Assembly (NCBI RefSeq): GCF_008124615.1
Contig: NZ_VNIB01000010.1
Coordinates: 57,053-121,052, forward strand
Direction: 5' to 3'
DNA: 64,000 bases
From: Geothermobacter ehrlichii
GTDB lineage: Bacteria > Desulfobacterota > Desulfuromonadia > Desulfuromonadales > Geothermobacteraceae
Shown: positions 53,891 through 63,905 of the stretch, one piece after another
How positions within the stretch are numbered: the first letter of the stretch is position 1
How the letters are laid out: every line of letters starts with the position of its first letter
The notes under the pieces: generated by a model
Seen by the model: the letters and a program-made list of their open reading frames with translations, nothing else
What the model was told of the DNA's origin: nothing
The model's database searches: none
Made by a program: the position numbers and the translations under genes

Positions 53891-55935
53891 GGGTTCTCGT
53901 CTTCGGCCGGAGGTGGCAGTTCGGTCATCAGGGAGTCGGGGGGGATGGAGCGGCGCAGGGCCTCGGTCTGCATGCTGCTGCCGGTAAGGCGGCTTTTGCG
54001 GGTGATTTCGGCCAGGTCGGCGCTGTCGCGGATGATGTGCGGGGTGATGAAGACCAGCAGGTTGGTCTTCTGTTCCGTGGTGCCGCTGGAACGGAAAAGC
54101 CGGCCGAGCAGGGGGATGTCGCCCAGCAGGGGGACCTTGCTCTCGGTCGACTTGATGTTGGTGCCGATCAGGCCGCCGAGGACGATGGTCTGGCCGTTGC
54201 GGGCCAGGACCGTGTTGCGCAGCTGCCGCTTGGTGAAGGTCGGTCCGACTTCGTTGATGTTGCCGACGCTGTTGTCGGCGATGTCGGTGATTTCCTGGAA
54301 GACGTTCAGCCGCACCAGGTCGCCTTCGGTGATCTGGGGGGTGAAGCGCAGGGTGAGGGCGACATCCTGACGCTCGACAGCTACCGACTGGGCCAGGCCG
54401 GTGCCGCCGGTATCGGTCAGGCGACTGGTGATGACCGGAACGTTTGAGCCGACGATGATCTCCGCCTCCTCGTTGTCCGAAGTCAGCAGCCGCGGCGCCG
54501 ACAGGATGTTGACGTCGGAGGTCTTTTCCGACAGCTGGATCAGGGCCGAGAAAGCGGGGATGGTGATCAGGCTGCCGTCCGGCCCCTTGGTGGTGATCGG
54601 ACTGAACAGGCCGCCGAGCAGCAGGCCGTTGATGGTCTGCGACAGCAGGCTCGGCAGCTGGCCGTTGCCGACATTCGGATCGGGGGCCAGGCTGGTGAGG
54701 CCGGTGGAGGTACTGTTGAGATTGCTGGTGCCGAAAACGGCGCTGTGGCCGTGGATGTCGACGGCTCCCTGCAGGGCGACGCCGACCTCCCTGGTGGCGT
54801 CCATCGACAGCTCGAGGATCAGGGCCTCGACGAAGACCTGCTTGCGCCGCACGTCGAGCTGCCGGATGATTCCCTTGAGCAGGGCGTAGTCCTCGGGGCT
54901 GGCGTTGATCAGCAGGGCGTTGGTCGGCTTGTCGGCGGTGATCGATACCGGCCCGCGGGTGGCCGGCGCCTTCTGTCCCGGTTTCGCCGGGGTCGAGGTC
55001 GCGGTGGCGCGCATGCCGGTCAGGATCTCGTTCAGGGTCTTGGCCAGGGTTTCGGCGTCGGCGTTTTCGAGGTAGTAGACGTTGATGTTGGAACGCTCCT
55101 GCAGCGGTTCGGCGTCGAGGCGGGCTATCAGCCCGCGCACCATCTCCATCCGTTCGCGGTCGGCGAGCACGATGAGGCTGTTGGTGCGCTTGAAGCCGAT
55201 GGCGCGGCCGCCGCCGGTCTGCCCCGCCACCTTGATGTTCTGTCCGGCGCGGGCTCGGCGGCTGACGGCTCCGGTACCGCCGAGCACGCTGTTGACGACG
55301 CGCGCCACTTCCTCGGCGTCGGCGTGCCGCAGGGTGAAAATCTCCATCTGGTCCGGCCCCGACGGAACGTCCAGGACCTCGATGATCTTGACCAGGCGGT
55401 CGATGTTGCTGCCGCTGTCGGTGATGACCAGGGTGTTGGAGGGGGCATAGGCGACGATGCTGCCGGTCTTGGGTATGAGCGAGGCGAGAAGTCCGGCCAG
55501 TTCGGTGGCGTTGCCGTAGGTGAGCCTGACCATCCGGGTGACGTAGGCGGCCGAACGATCGCCGGCGCCGACGACCGGCAGGTTGTCGCGGGCGGCGTTC
55601 TTGATCTGGACAATCTTGTTGGCCTTGCCGCTCGGCACCACCGTGTAGCCCTTGACGTTGAGGACGGTGAGAAAGAGCTGGTAGGCCTCGTCCAGGCTCA
55701 TGCCTCCGGGCGAGATAATCGTCACCTTGCCGCGGACGGTTTCATCGTAGATGAAGTTGCGGCCGGTCAGTTCGGCCATGGTCTCGATCAGCTCGGTCAG
55801 TTCGACATCGCGGAAATCGAGGGAGATGCTCTCTTCGCTGTCGGCGACGGCCGCCGCAGCCGGCGTCGGAGAAAGTGTGGTCAGGCAGACGGCGAGAACG
55901 AGGCTCGGAACGATTCCGCAGAATATACGATACAC
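53887..55935 (-). CDS. gspD: Type II secretion outer-membrane secretin GspD
   Basis: A 682-residue secretin: signal peptide about 1-28, N0 domain (FRDVELTELIETMAELTGRNF), N1-N3 repeats (including SNTLVITDSGSNI and TNSLIVLADRERM), and the secretin barrel with VEALILELS, SAPRLLTSDNEEAEIIVGSNVP and VPLLGDIPLLGRLFRS. It forms the outer-membrane gate for folded proteins. Translation starts at GTG 55935 after GGGAG. The unusual feature is a Gly/Arg-rich insertion in N2-N3 (SRRARAGQNIKVAGQTGGGR). Confidence 0.94.
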   Translation of the reverse strand: MYRIFCGIVPSLVLAVCLTTLSPTPAAAAVADSEESISLDFRDVELTELIETMAELTGRNFIYDETVRGKVTIISPGGMSLDEAYQLFLTVLNVKGYTVVPSGKANKIVQIKNAARDNLPVVGAGDRSAAYVTRMVRLTYGNATELAGLLASLIPKTGSIVAYAPSNTLVITDSGSNIDRLVKIIEVLDVPSGPDQMEIFTLRHADAEEVARVVNSVLGGTGAVSRRARAGQNIKVAGQTGGGRAIGFKRTNSLIVLADRERMEMVRGLIARLDAEPLQERSNINVYYLENADAETLAKTLNEILTGMRATATSTPAKPGQKAPATRGPVSITADKPTNALLINASPEDYALLKGIIRQLDVRRKQVFVEALILELSMDATREVGVALQGAVDIHGHSAVFGTSNLNSTSTGLTSLAPDPNVGNGQLPSLLSQTINGLLLGGLFSPITTKGPDGSLITIPAFSALIQLSEKTSDVNILSAPRLLTSDNEEAEIIVGSNVPVITSRLTDTGGTGLAQSVAVERQDVALTLRFTPQITEGDLVRLNVFQEITDIADNSVGNINEVGPTFTKRQLRNTVLARNGQTIVLGGLIGTNIKSTESKVPLLGDIPLLGRLFRSSGTTEQKTNLLVFITPHIIRDSADLAEITRKSRLTGSSMQTEALRRSIPPDSLMTELPPPAEDENP

Positions 55936-55967
55936 GGTGAGAACTCCCTTTCAGGCAGCTGGGCTGC

Positions 55968-56870
55968 TCAGTCGATCCGGTAGCTGTAGGTCAGCCGCTT
56001 GCCGTTGCGTTCGAGGGCCAGGTCGAGCTGGCGCGCCTGACGCAGCTGCTGCATGATCTGCAGCGCCTTTTCCGGCGAATCAAGGTTGATGCCGTTGACC
56101 TGGTGCAGGATGTCGCCGACCCGCAGCCCGAGTCGGCTCAGCAGACTGCCGGGGCGGATCATGCGGATGATAAAGCCTTCGGTGCGGCCTTCGACCAGGT
56201 TCGGTTCGACCCGCGCCTGGCGGATCAGCTGCCCGATGTTGCTGCGCGCCAGTTCGGCTTCCGCGCGGGGAATCAGCCAGCGGCCGTCGCCCAGCCTGCG
56301 GATTCCCTGGCCGATGACGTTGCCGCTGCCGGGCGCGGTTTGTGCCTTGTGATTGCGCCGGGTTCCGGTTTTTTCCGTCCCGGTGCTCTTTTCGGGCAGT
56401 TTCAGAATGATATCCCGACCGTCCGGCAGGCGCAGCCCGACTCGCGACCGTTCGATATGCACCAGCCGGCTGCCGTCCGGCAGCCGGTCGCCCAGGTGCC
56501 AGACCCGGGCTTCTCCATTGCCGCGCAGGGTGGCCAGCGGCTTCGGCCCGCCACTGACGGTGCCGATCAGCTGCCAGCTGACGGCCGCCGCCCGGTCCTG
56601 ACGGCTGGTCGCCGGTGATTCGGGACCGAAAGAGAGTCCGGTTCCGTCGGGATTGAACAGGTTGCGATCGAGAATGACCTGGTAATCGCGCAGAACGGGG
56701 GGGCGCGGGACGGCGTTGCGGCTGACGGCGGCAGCCGGCTGGACGGTGGCGCCGGGCTCCAGATAGAGCCCCGCCACCGAAGCGCAGAATACGCCGAGAG
56801 ACAGACCGGACAGGCCGCCGAGCAGGAGCAGGCCTCCCCGTCCGTATTTCTGTGCCAGGGTCAAAAGCAT
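55968..56870 (-). CDS. gspC: Type II secretion protein GspC with PDZ domain
   Basis: A 300-residue bitopic protein: N-terminal membrane helix (about 13-36), homology region 1 (RDYQVILDRNLFNPDG...) and a C-terminal PDZ domain (about 215-300, with LLSRLGLRVGDILHQVNGIN). GspC links the inner-membrane platform to the secretin and helps choose substrates. It is the first gene of the gsp operon. No prepilin peptidase (gspO) lies in this window. Confidence 0.9.
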   Translation of the reverse strand: MLLTLAQKYGRGGLLLLGGLSGLSLGVFCASVAGLYLEPGATVQPAAAVSRNAVPRPPVLRDYQVILDRNLFNPDGTGLSFGPESPATSRQDRAAAVSWQLIGTVSGGPKPLATLRGNGEARVWHLGDRLPDGSRLVHIERSRVGLRLPDGRDIILKLPEKSTGTEKTGTRRNHKAQTAPGSGNVIGQGIRRLGDGRWLIPRAEAELARSNIGQLIRQARVEPNLVEGRTEGFIIRMIRPGSLLSRLGLRVGDILHQVNGINLDSPEKALQIMQQLRQARQLDLALERNGKRLTYSYRID

Positions 56871-57179
56871 CGTGTCTTTCCGATCGGTCGGCCGGCATTC
56901 GCCGCTCGTGGCGTCGGGCGGAGAGATCGCCTCGACTTCTTCAGCCGGACCTGTATCCCATTAAGAATAGGCGTAAGATGTTGAAAATGCAAGCAGACGG
57001 CACGCCTGGAGGTGTTTTTTCGGGACTGCTGCGCGCTGGCCGCCGACTGGCGTGACCCGATCGTTTTTGCCGGTTTTGCGGTTGGAGACGGTGCCGTGAT
57101 GGTTTACAGTAGTCGCGTCCGGAGCGCGTCTGCCTGCCATCCGGTACTGTTCTGTCACGTGTTGCCTGCAGGAGGATTC
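56871..57179. other. Divergent control region of gspC and polA
   Basis: No gene is present in these 309 bases. A minus-strand promoter for the gsp operon is at 56964-56992; no clear promoter for polA was found. Confidence 0.5.
56964..56992 (-). promoter_or_regulatory. Sigma70-type promoter of the gsp operon
   Basis: On the minus strand TTGCAT (56987-56992) and TATTCT (56964-56969) are 17 bases apart, about 95 bases before gspC. Confidence 0.6.
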
Positions 57180-59846
57180 ATGGAACGGCCCCGTCTCTTT
57201 CTGATCGACGGATCGAGTTATATCTACCGCGCCTACTATGCCATCCGGCACCTGAGCAATTCCAGAGGGATGGCCACCAATGCCATCTACGGATTTACAC
57301 AGATGCTGCTCAAGGTTCTGCGCCAGTACCGGCCCGATGCCGTGGCGGTTGTCTTCGACAGCAAGGGACCGACTTTTCGCAAGGAGATCTATCCCGATTA
57401 CAAGGCCAACCGCGCCGCCATGCCCGAGGATCTGGTGCCGCAGATTCCGGTGATCAAACAGGTGGTGCGCGCCTTCAACCTGCCGGCCCTCGAGCGGGAG
57501 GGCTACGAGGCGGACGACATTATCGCCACCCTGGCGCGCCGGGCCGAAGCGAGCGGCATGGACGTGACGGTGGTCACCGGCGACAAGGACCTGATGCAGA
57601 TCGTCAGCGAGCATGTGCGTCTGCTCGACACCATGAAGGACCAGGTCTACGGCCCAAAGGAGGTGGCCGAGCGTTTCGGCGGCCCGGACAGGGTGATCGA
57701 GGTGCAGGCGCTGGCCGGCGACAGCTCCGACAACGTGCCGGGGGTGCCGGGGATCGGCGAGAAGACGGCGAAGCAGCTTATCGACGAGTACGGCAGCCTG
57801 GAGAATCTGCTGGCCAATCTCGATCGCATCCGGCAGCCGAAACGGCGCGCCAACCTGGAGCAGTATGCCGAGCTGGCGCGGCTGTCGCGCCGGCTGGTGG
57901 CGCTGGTCGACGATCTGGAGCTGGATGTCGATCCCGCTGAGCTTCGTCTGCCCGAACCGGACCGCGAGGCGCTGGAACAACTCTTTCTCGAGTGCGAGTT
58001 TCACCAGCTGCGGCAGGAGCTGGCCGGCGAGCGGCAACAGGAGCGGGGTGAGTACCGGGCCGTGCTCGACAAGGCGGCCCTGGACGAGCTGGTCGAACGG
58101 CTGCGGCAGGCGGAACGCTTCTGCTTCGACACCGAGACCACCGGTCTCGATCCGCTGCGCGCCGAACTGGTCGGCCTCTCCTTCGCTGTCGAGCCGGGGC
58201 GGGCCTGGTACCTGCCGCTCGGCCATGCCTATCTCGGTGCGCCAAAGCAGCTCGACCGGCGGCTCGTTCTCGACCGTCTGGCACCGCTGTTCGCCGATCC
58301 GGCCATCGGCAAGATCGCCCAGAACGCCAAATTCGACGAACTGGTGCTGCGCCGGGCCGGACTGCGGCTGGAGGGGCTGGTCTTCGATCCGATGATCGCT
58401 TCCTACCTGGCCCGGCCGGCGTCGCGTTCCCACGGCATGGATGCCATGGCGGCCGAACTGCTCGGTTACCGGCCGATCAGTTTCGAGGAGGTCTGCGGCA
58501 AGGGCAAAAGCCGGATCAGTTTCGCCGAAGTCGAGGTCGAACGGGCCACCGATTACGCCGCCGAGGACGCCGACATCACCCTGCGCCTGGCCGACAGGCT
58601 GGAGCCGATGCTGAAGGAGACCAGCCAGGAAAAGCTCTTTTACGAGGTCGAGCTGCCGCTGGAGCGGCTGCTGGCCGAAATGGAATGGACCGGCGTGCGC
58701 ATCGATGCCGACTTCCTCGCAGGCCTTTCCGAGGAGTTCAGCGCCCGGCTGCGGCAGCTGGAGGACGAGATCTTCACCCTGGCCGGCACCCGGTTCAATG
58801 TCGCCTCCCCCAAGCAGCTGGGCGAGGTCCTATTCGAGCGGATGAAGCTGCCCAGGGGGAAGAAGACCAAGACCGGCTGGTCGACCGATGTCGAAGTTCT
58901 GACCCGGCTGGCCGAGGAGCATCCCGTCGCCCGGCTGGTGCTCGATCACCGGTCACTGTCCAAGCTCAAGGGAACCTACACCGACGCCCTGCCGAAGCTG
59001 GTCCATCCGGAGACCGGCCGCATTCACACCTCCTTCAACCAGACCGTCACCGCTACCGGCCGGCTGTCGTCGAGCGATCCGAATCTGCAGAACATCCCGA
59101 TCCGCACCGAAGAGGGCCGGCGTATCCGGGAAAGTTTCGTCCCCGACGAGGGCTGGCTGCTGCTGTCGGCCGACTACTCGCAGATCGAGCTGCGCCTGCT
59201 GGCGCACATGGCAGACGAGACCACCCTCAAGGAGCATTTCCGCAGCGGCGAGGACATCCATCGGCGCACGGCGGCCGAAGTGTTCGGGGTCTTTCCCGAG
59301 ATGGTCACCGACGAGATGCGGCGCAGCGCCAAGGCGATCAACTTCGGGGTCATCTACGGCATCAGCGCCTTCGGCCTGGCGAAACAGCTCGGTATCAGCC
59401 GCGGCGAGGCGCAGACCTACATCGACGGTTATTTTGCCCGCTATCCGAAAATCCGCGCCTTCATGGAACGCTGTATCGCCGAGGCGAAAGAACAAAAATA
59501 CGTCACCACCCTGCTCGGCCGACGCTGCGCCGTGCCCGACATCGACAGCCGAAACGCCAACGTGCGCGGCTACGCCGAACGCAACGCCATCAACTATCCG
59601 GTGCAGGGATCGGCCGCCGACCTGATCAAGCTGGCCATGCTGCGGGTGCGACGGCGTCTCGCCAGCGGGAAACTGCGCTCACGCATGGTGCTTCAGGTGC
59701 ACGACGAACTGGTGTTCGAAGTCCCCGAAAACGAGGTCGAAACCATGCGGCAGCTGGTGCGCGAGGAGATGGAACTGGCCATCGAACTCGATCTGCCGCT
59801 GGTGGTCGATGTCGGTGTCGGCACCAACTGGAGCCAGGCGCACTGA
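57180..59846 (+). CDS. polA: DNA polymerase I
   Basis: An 888-residue polymerase with all three domains: 5'-nuclease (about 1-290, with LFLIDGSSYIYRAYYA and GDKDLMQIV), 3'-5' proofreading exonuclease (about 310-490, with the DxE metal motif in FCFDTETTGLD and a DYAAEDAD motif, so it is probably active) and the A-family polymerase (ADYSQIELRLLAHM, RRSAKAINFGVIYG, LQVHDELVFE). It fills gaps and removes RNA primers. ATG 57180 is preceded by GGAGGATTC. It is divergent from the gsp operon. Confidence 0.95.
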   Translation: MERPRLFLIDGSSYIYRAYYAIRHLSNSRGMATNAIYGFTQMLLKVLRQYRPDAVAVVFDSKGPTFRKEIYPDYKANRAAMPEDLVPQIPVIKQVVRAFNLPALEREGYEADDIIATLARRAEASGMDVTVVTGDKDLMQIVSEHVRLLDTMKDQVYGPKEVAERFGGPDRVIEVQALAGDSSDNVPGVPGIGEKTAKQLIDEYGSLENLLANLDRIRQPKRRANLEQYAELARLSRRLVALVDDLELDVDPAELRLPEPDREALEQLFLECEFHQLRQELAGERQQERGEYRAVLDKAALDELVERLRQAERFCFDTETTGLDPLRAELVGLSFAVEPGRAWYLPLGHAYLGAPKQLDRRLVLDRLAPLFADPAIGKIAQNAKFDELVLRRAGLRLEGLVFDPMIASYLARPASRSHGMDAMAAELLGYRPISFEEVCGKGKSRISFAEVEVERATDYAAEDADITLRLADRLEPMLKETSQEKLFYEVELPLERLLAEMEWTGVRIDADFLAGLSEEFSARLRQLEDEIFTLAGTRFNVASPKQLGEVLFERMKLPRGKKTKTGWSTDVEVLTRLAEEHPVARLVLDHRSLSKLKGTYTDALPKLVHPETGRIHTSFNQTVTATGRLSSSDPNLQNIPIRTEEGRRIRESFVPDEGWLLLSADYSQIELRLLAHMADETTLKEHFRSGEDIHRRTAAEVFGVFPEMVTDEMRRSAKAINFGVIYGISAFGLAKQLGISRGEAQTYIDGYFARYPKIRAFMERCIAEAKEQKYVTTLLGRRCAVPDIDSRNANVRGYAERNAINYPVQGSAADLIKLAMLRVRRRLASGKLRSRMVLQVHDELVFEVPENEVETMRQLVREEMELAIELDLPLVVDVGVGTNWSQAH

Positions 59847-60082
59847 TTTCCGCGGCCGGGCCTTCGATGCTGCGAACCGATACCCGGTGATCACCGGTGT
59901 CCGTTCCCCGGCCGTGTACGCCGTGACGACTGCCGGTGCCCCCTCCTTTTTCGGTAAGCATCCTGTCCTTTTCTTTTTTAAATTATTCTCATTTTTGTCG
60001 AGGCAAAGATGTTTGGGCAATTTTTTTCATCTGCAAATCGCCCTCTGGCAGAGGCCGGTGAAGTGCGCTACACTTGCCGGCG

Positions 60083-60670
60083 ATGAAATTTTGCCGATCC
60101 ATGTTTTTCGCCATGACTTCCCCCCTGTTGCGGCAGGACGGGATCAGTCTGCTGGTGGTGCTGGTCATGCTGGCGATTCTCGGGCTTTCCCTGGGGCTGG
60201 CCGGTTCCACCTGGAAGACGGTGGTGCAGCGTTCGAAGGAAGCGGAACTTCTGTTCCGTGGAGACCAGTACCGCAAGGCCATCGAGAGTTACGCCAGCGT
60301 CAAGCATGGCGGTGCAAGCGGCATGCTGCCGGCGAAGCTGGAGGATCTGCTGCGCGACCCGCGCTTTCCCGGCGTGGTGCGGCACATCCGCAAGCTGTAC
60401 AAGGATCCGATGACCGGCGGGGACTTCGAGCTGATCAAGGATCCCCGCTACGGCAACCGGATCAAGGGCGTCTACAGCAGCAGCGATGAAGCTCCTTTCA
60501 AGGCGGGCGGTTTTCCGCAGGAATATGCCACTTTCGCCAATGCCGAAAGCTACCAGGACTGGAAATTCATTTATGAACCGAAGCAGCCGCAACAGCGGCG
60601 GCCGGCCGGCAGCGGGCAACAGCCACCGGCGTCCGGACATCCGGTGTTCCAAGGTGGACAGGCCAATTGA
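60083..60670 (+). CDS. Orphan pseudopilin-like exported protein
   Basis: A 195-residue protein with a leader-like N-terminus ending RQDG|ISLLVVLVMLAILGLSLGLA, as in type IV pilin-like proteins, but with Ile in place of Phe at +1 and no Glu at +5. The rest is hydrophilic with a Pro/Gln-rich tail (KQPQQRRPAG). It resembles GspK-like or orphan T2SS pseudopilins found next to secretion genes, yet it sits alone after polA. The start is uncertain: ATG 60083 has a poor ribosome-binding site, and ATG 60113 directly before the leader is possible. Confidence 0.68.
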   Translation: MKFCRSMFFAMTSPLLRQDGISLLVVLVMLAILGLSLGLAGSTWKTVVQRSKEAELLFRGDQYRKAIESYASVKHGGASGMLPAKLEDLLRDPRFPGVVRHIRKLYKDPMTGGDFELIKDPRYGNRIKGVYSSSDEAPFKAGGFPQEYATFANAESYQDWKFIYEPKQPQQRRPAGSGQQPPASGHPVFQGGQAN

Positions 60671-60810
60671 CACCCGGAAGAGGGTGGTGTTAAATTCATC
60701 CGCCTGTCCGATTCTGCCGCACACCTGTTGGCCGGCACCGGCCCATTGATGCCTTTTCGCCGATTTCTGCCGGCGGTGCGGGACGAAAATCCGCTCGAGG
60801 AGGTCTTGAC

Positions 60811-62166
60811 ATGGAACAGAAACTTCAGCGACTCCTCGAAACCACCAGGCGGCTGCTGCGCCGCGGCGCCTATTCCAACCTGACCAAGCTGCTGGGCAAG
60901 ATTCACCCGGCCGATATCGCCCATCTCTTCCGCTATCTCAACGACAAGGAGCAGCCTCTGCTCTTCGGCCTGATCAGCGAGCCGGAGGTCGCCGGCTACG
61001 TGCTGGCCGAGCTCGACCATGCTGTCAGCGCCCGGCTGCTGGCCCAGCTCAACAAGCAGCAGATCCTCGAGCTGCTGCAGAACATGGCGCGGGACGACGC
61101 CGCCGATATCGTGCAGAACCTGCCCGAAGAGCTGGCCGCCGAAATCCTCGGCCTGATGAAGGATGAGGAGTCGGAGGAGATCGAGGAACTGCTGCAGTAC
61201 GGGGAGGATACCGCCGGTGGCATCATGGCCACCGAAATCTTCTCCCTGCGCGAGGACCTGACCGTCCGTGAGGCGATCCAGGCCCTGCAGGATGCCGGCG
61301 ACGTGGAGATGGTCTTCTACCTCTACGTCACCGACGAACACAACCACCTGGTCGGAGTTCTCTCTCTGCGCCAGCTTCTGACCGTGTCGCCCGAGACGGT
61401 GCTGCGCGACATCATGATCCGCGACGTGATCAGCGTGCGGGTCGACATGGACCAAGAAGAGGTCGCCCGCGTGGTCGAAAAGTACAACATCCTTGCCGTG
61501 CCGGTCGTCGACGAGAGCAACAAGCTGATGGGTCTGATCACCGTTGACGACGTCATCGACGTCATCCGCGAGGAGGCGACCGAGGATATCTACAAGATGG
61601 CCGGCGCCAGCGACGAGGAGCTGCTGCTTGGCTACCAGGCCTTCAAGATCGCCCGCCTGCGGCTGCCCTGGCTGTTGACCAACCTCTTCGGCGGCGTCAT
61701 CACCGGCTACCTGATGTGGCGGTTCAAGGTCACCATCAGGGATGTCATCGCCCTGATTTCCTTCATTCCGGTCATTACCGGCATGGGGGGCAACGTCGGC
61801 GGCCAGTCGGCGACCATCGTTGTCCGCGGTTTTGCCACCGGCAAGATCGACATGTCGACCCTGCGCCGGGTGCTGCTCAAGGAGATGCGCGTCGGCCTGA
61901 TCATGGGGATGGTCTGCGGCCTGACCGTCGGTCTGGTCGCCTGGGGTTGGCACCACAATCCCTATCTCGGCCTGGTGGTCGGCATCGCCATGACCGTGGC
62001 CATCAACGTCGCCGCCACCATGGGCGTGCTGGCCCCGACCTTTTTCAAGAGGATCGGCGTCGACCCGGCCATCGCCGCCACCCCCTTCGTCCAGACCGCC
62101 AACGACATCACCGGCATCCTGATCTATTTCACCACGGCGACTCTTTTCATCCGCTATCTGCACTGA
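60811..62166 (+). CDS. mgtE: Magnesium transporter MgtE
   Basis: A 451-residue magnesium channel: N-terminal superhelical domain (about 1-130), paired CBS domains (about 135-255, with LTVREAIQALQ and VPVVDESNKLMGLITVDDVIDVI) and five membrane helices (about 290-451, with GMGGNVGGQSATIVVRG lining the pore). The cytosolic domains sense magnesium and close the pore. GAGGAGG precedes ATG 60811. No magnesium riboswitch is recognisable in the 140-base leader. Confidence 0.94.
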   Translation: MEQKLQRLLETTRRLLRRGAYSNLTKLLGKIHPADIAHLFRYLNDKEQPLLFGLISEPEVAGYVLAELDHAVSARLLAQLNKQQILELLQNMARDDAADIVQNLPEELAAEILGLMKDEESEEIEELLQYGEDTAGGIMATEIFSLREDLTVREAIQALQDAGDVEMVFYLYVTDEHNHLVGVLSLRQLLTVSPETVLRDIMIRDVISVRVDMDQEEVARVVEKYNILAVPVVDESNKLMGLITVDDVIDVIREEATEDIYKMAGASDEELLLGYQAFKIARLRLPWLLTNLFGGVITGYLMWRFKVTIRDVIALISFIPVITGMGGNVGGQSATIVVRGFATGKIDMSTLRRVLLKEMRVGLIMGMVCGLTVGLVAWGWHHNPYLGLVVGIAMTVAINVAATMGVLAPTFFKRIGVDPAIAATPFVQTANDITGILIYFTTATLFIRYLH

Positions 62167-62288
62167 GTAACGATCGATCTTCAGGCGGCGTCGGGAAAGC
62201 CGGTTGACGTCCCCGGTCCGACCTGTTATGGTGGGGACTGCTTAACCGCAAGCGCTGTTCCTGGAAGAGTCAACGACAAGCATTCGTG

Positions 62289-62318
62289 AGCCCCGGACAT
62301 GCATCCGGGGCTTTTTCT
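62289..62318 (+). terminator. Terminator of mgtE
   Basis: AGCCCCGGA-CATGCA-TCCGGGGCT is a perfect 9-bp stem followed by TTTTCTTT, about 125 bases past mgtE. It could also attenuate the helicase gene if that is read from an upstream promoter. Confidence 0.82.
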
Positions 62319-62388
62319 TTATCCGGACCTGAAGCCGATCGCGAATCGGCGCCGGCGGCAGGTCTTTCGACACCGAACAAAGGAATTT

Positions 62389-63651
62389 ATGAGTTTCTCG
62401 CGTTTCAACTTTCATCCCAAGGTCGCCGCCGGCATCGAGGCGGCGCAATTCGTCACTCCCACCGCGATCCAGAACGAGGCGATCCCGCAGGTTCTGGCCG
62501 GCAGGGACGTTCTTGGCCTGGCCCAGACCGGCACCGGCAAGACCGCGGCCTTCGGATTGCCGATCCTGCACCGGCTGATGAGCGGCCCGCGCGGCCGGGT
62601 CCGTGCCCTGATCATCGCCCCGACCCGGGAGCTGGCCGAGCAGATTCACGACGCCATCTCCACCCTTGGCGCCAGAACCGGTCTGCGCAGCGTCACCATC
62701 TACGGCGGGGTCAACATCAACCCGCAGATCGGCAGACTGAAGGCCGGCGCCGAGATCGTCGTCGCCTGCCCGGGACGCCTGCTCGATCATATCGGCCAGG
62801 GGACCATCGACCTGTCGAAACTCGAAGTGCTGGTGCTCGATGAGGCCGACCAGATGTTCGACATGGGCTTCTTCCCCGACATCCGCCGCATTCTCAAGGC
62901 GCTGCCGGCCAGACGCCAGACCCTGCTCTTCTCCGCCACCATGCCGGATGCGATTCGCGGCCTGGCGCATGAGGTCCTGCAGAATCCGGTTACCGTACAG
63001 GTCGCCAACAGCGCCCCTCCCGGCACCGTCAGCCACGCCCTCTACCCGGTCGGGCAGAAGCGGAAGACCGCCTTGCTGCTGGCCCTGCTGAGCCAGTCGC
63101 AGACCGGGGCGGTGCTGGTCTTCACCCGCACCAAGCATCGCGCCAGGCGGCTCGGGCAGCAGCTGGAAAAGGCCGGTTACCGGGCCGCTTCGTTGCAGGG
63201 CAACCTGTCGCAGAACCGGCGCCGGGAAGCCCTTGACGGGTTCCGCTCCGGCCGCTACCAGATCCTGGTGGCGACCGACATCGCCGCCCGCGGCATCGAC
63301 GTCAGCCAGGTGTCGCACGTCATCAACTACGACATCCCGGCGACCCCGGAGGCCTACGTGCACCGCATCGGCCGCACCGGGCGGGCAGCGCGCAGCGGCG
63401 ACGCCTTCACCCTGGTGAGTAGCGAAGATGCCGCCCAGATCAGGGCGATCGAAAAGGTACTCAAGACCAGGCTGGAACGTCGCACCCTGGTGGGCTTCGA
63501 CTATGGTGTTGCCGAAAGCGCGCGTCAAGAATCGGCTCCTTCGCGGCGCTCTTCGCGCCCGTCGGCCACCGGACGAAGTGAAGCCGCATCCCGTTCCCGC
63601 CGCGGTGGGCGGGCGACGGCCAGGGGTGGCTGGGCCGGCGCTCCGGCCTGA
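62389..63651 (+). CDS. rhlE: DEAD-box RNA helicase (RhlE-like)
   Basis: A 420-residue RNA helicase: Q motif (FVTPTAIQNEAIP), Walker A AQTGTGKT, APTRELA, DEAD in VLVLDEADQMFD, SAT in LLFSATMP, and the C-terminal helicase motifs ATDIAARGIDV and YVHRIGRTGR. The tail (about 375-420) is rich in Ser and Arg, including RRSSRPSATGRS and SRSRRGGRATARGG, and likely binds RNA. RhlE-type helicases help ribosome assembly and RNA decay, often in the cold. The start ATG follows AAGGAATTT; the longer frame upstream runs through the terminator. Confidence 0.92.
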   Translation: MSFSRFNFHPKVAAGIEAAQFVTPTAIQNEAIPQVLAGRDVLGLAQTGTGKTAAFGLPILHRLMSGPRGRVRALIIAPTRELAEQIHDAISTLGARTGLRSVTIYGGVNINPQIGRLKAGAEIVVACPGRLLDHIGQGTIDLSKLEVLVLDEADQMFDMGFFPDIRRILKALPARRQTLLFSATMPDAIRGLAHEVLQNPVTVQVANSAPPGTVSHALYPVGQKRKTALLLALLSQSQTGAVLVFTRTKHRARRLGQQLEKAGYRAASLQGNLSQNRRREALDGFRSGRYQILVATDIAARGIDVSQVSHVINYDIPATPEAYVHRIGRTGRAARSGDAFTLVSSEDAAQIRAIEKVLKTRLERRTLVGFDYGVAESARQESAPSRRSSRPSATGRSEAASRSRRGGRATARGGWAGAPA

Positions 63652-63905
63652 GGCAGGTTGGCCGAAAATTCCAGCCGCCGATGACGCCGATGCACGCGGA
63701 TTGAAAACCCGAATCGTTGATTTCTCAGGTTTTACGACTTGATCCGCGTCATCCGCGTTCATCCGCGGCTAGGAAACAAAATTCTTGTTTGTGGTTTCAA
63801 CCAAAATCATGTTGGTTTCTCTGCGGCCTATGAGCAAAGGTATTTCAAAGAACGCCGTACCGCATAAGCCATTTTGTGTCCGCTATTGACGACCGCCCCC
63901 ACACC
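63652..63905. other. Intergenic region with a dispersed inverted repeat
   Basis: No gene is present. A sequence with ATGCACGCGGAT and ATCCGCGTCAT arms (63680-63771) resembles a common 'CATCCGCG' repeat of delta-proteobacteria. The region ends near the left end of an insertion element. Confidence 0.5.
63680..63771. repeat. Imperfect inverted repeat with GATCCGCGT arms
   Basis: GATGCACGCGGATTGAAAAC and GTTTTACGACTTGATCCGCG with the following TCAT form imperfect arms around an AT-rich loop. The right side continues with a short direct repeat of ATCCGCG. No coding capacity. Confidence 0.5.

Noticed and set aside
62289..62388. Riboswitch or thermosensor in the leader of the DEAD-box helicase
   Set aside because: Only one simple hairpin with a T-tract is present, which fits an ordinary terminator of mgtE.
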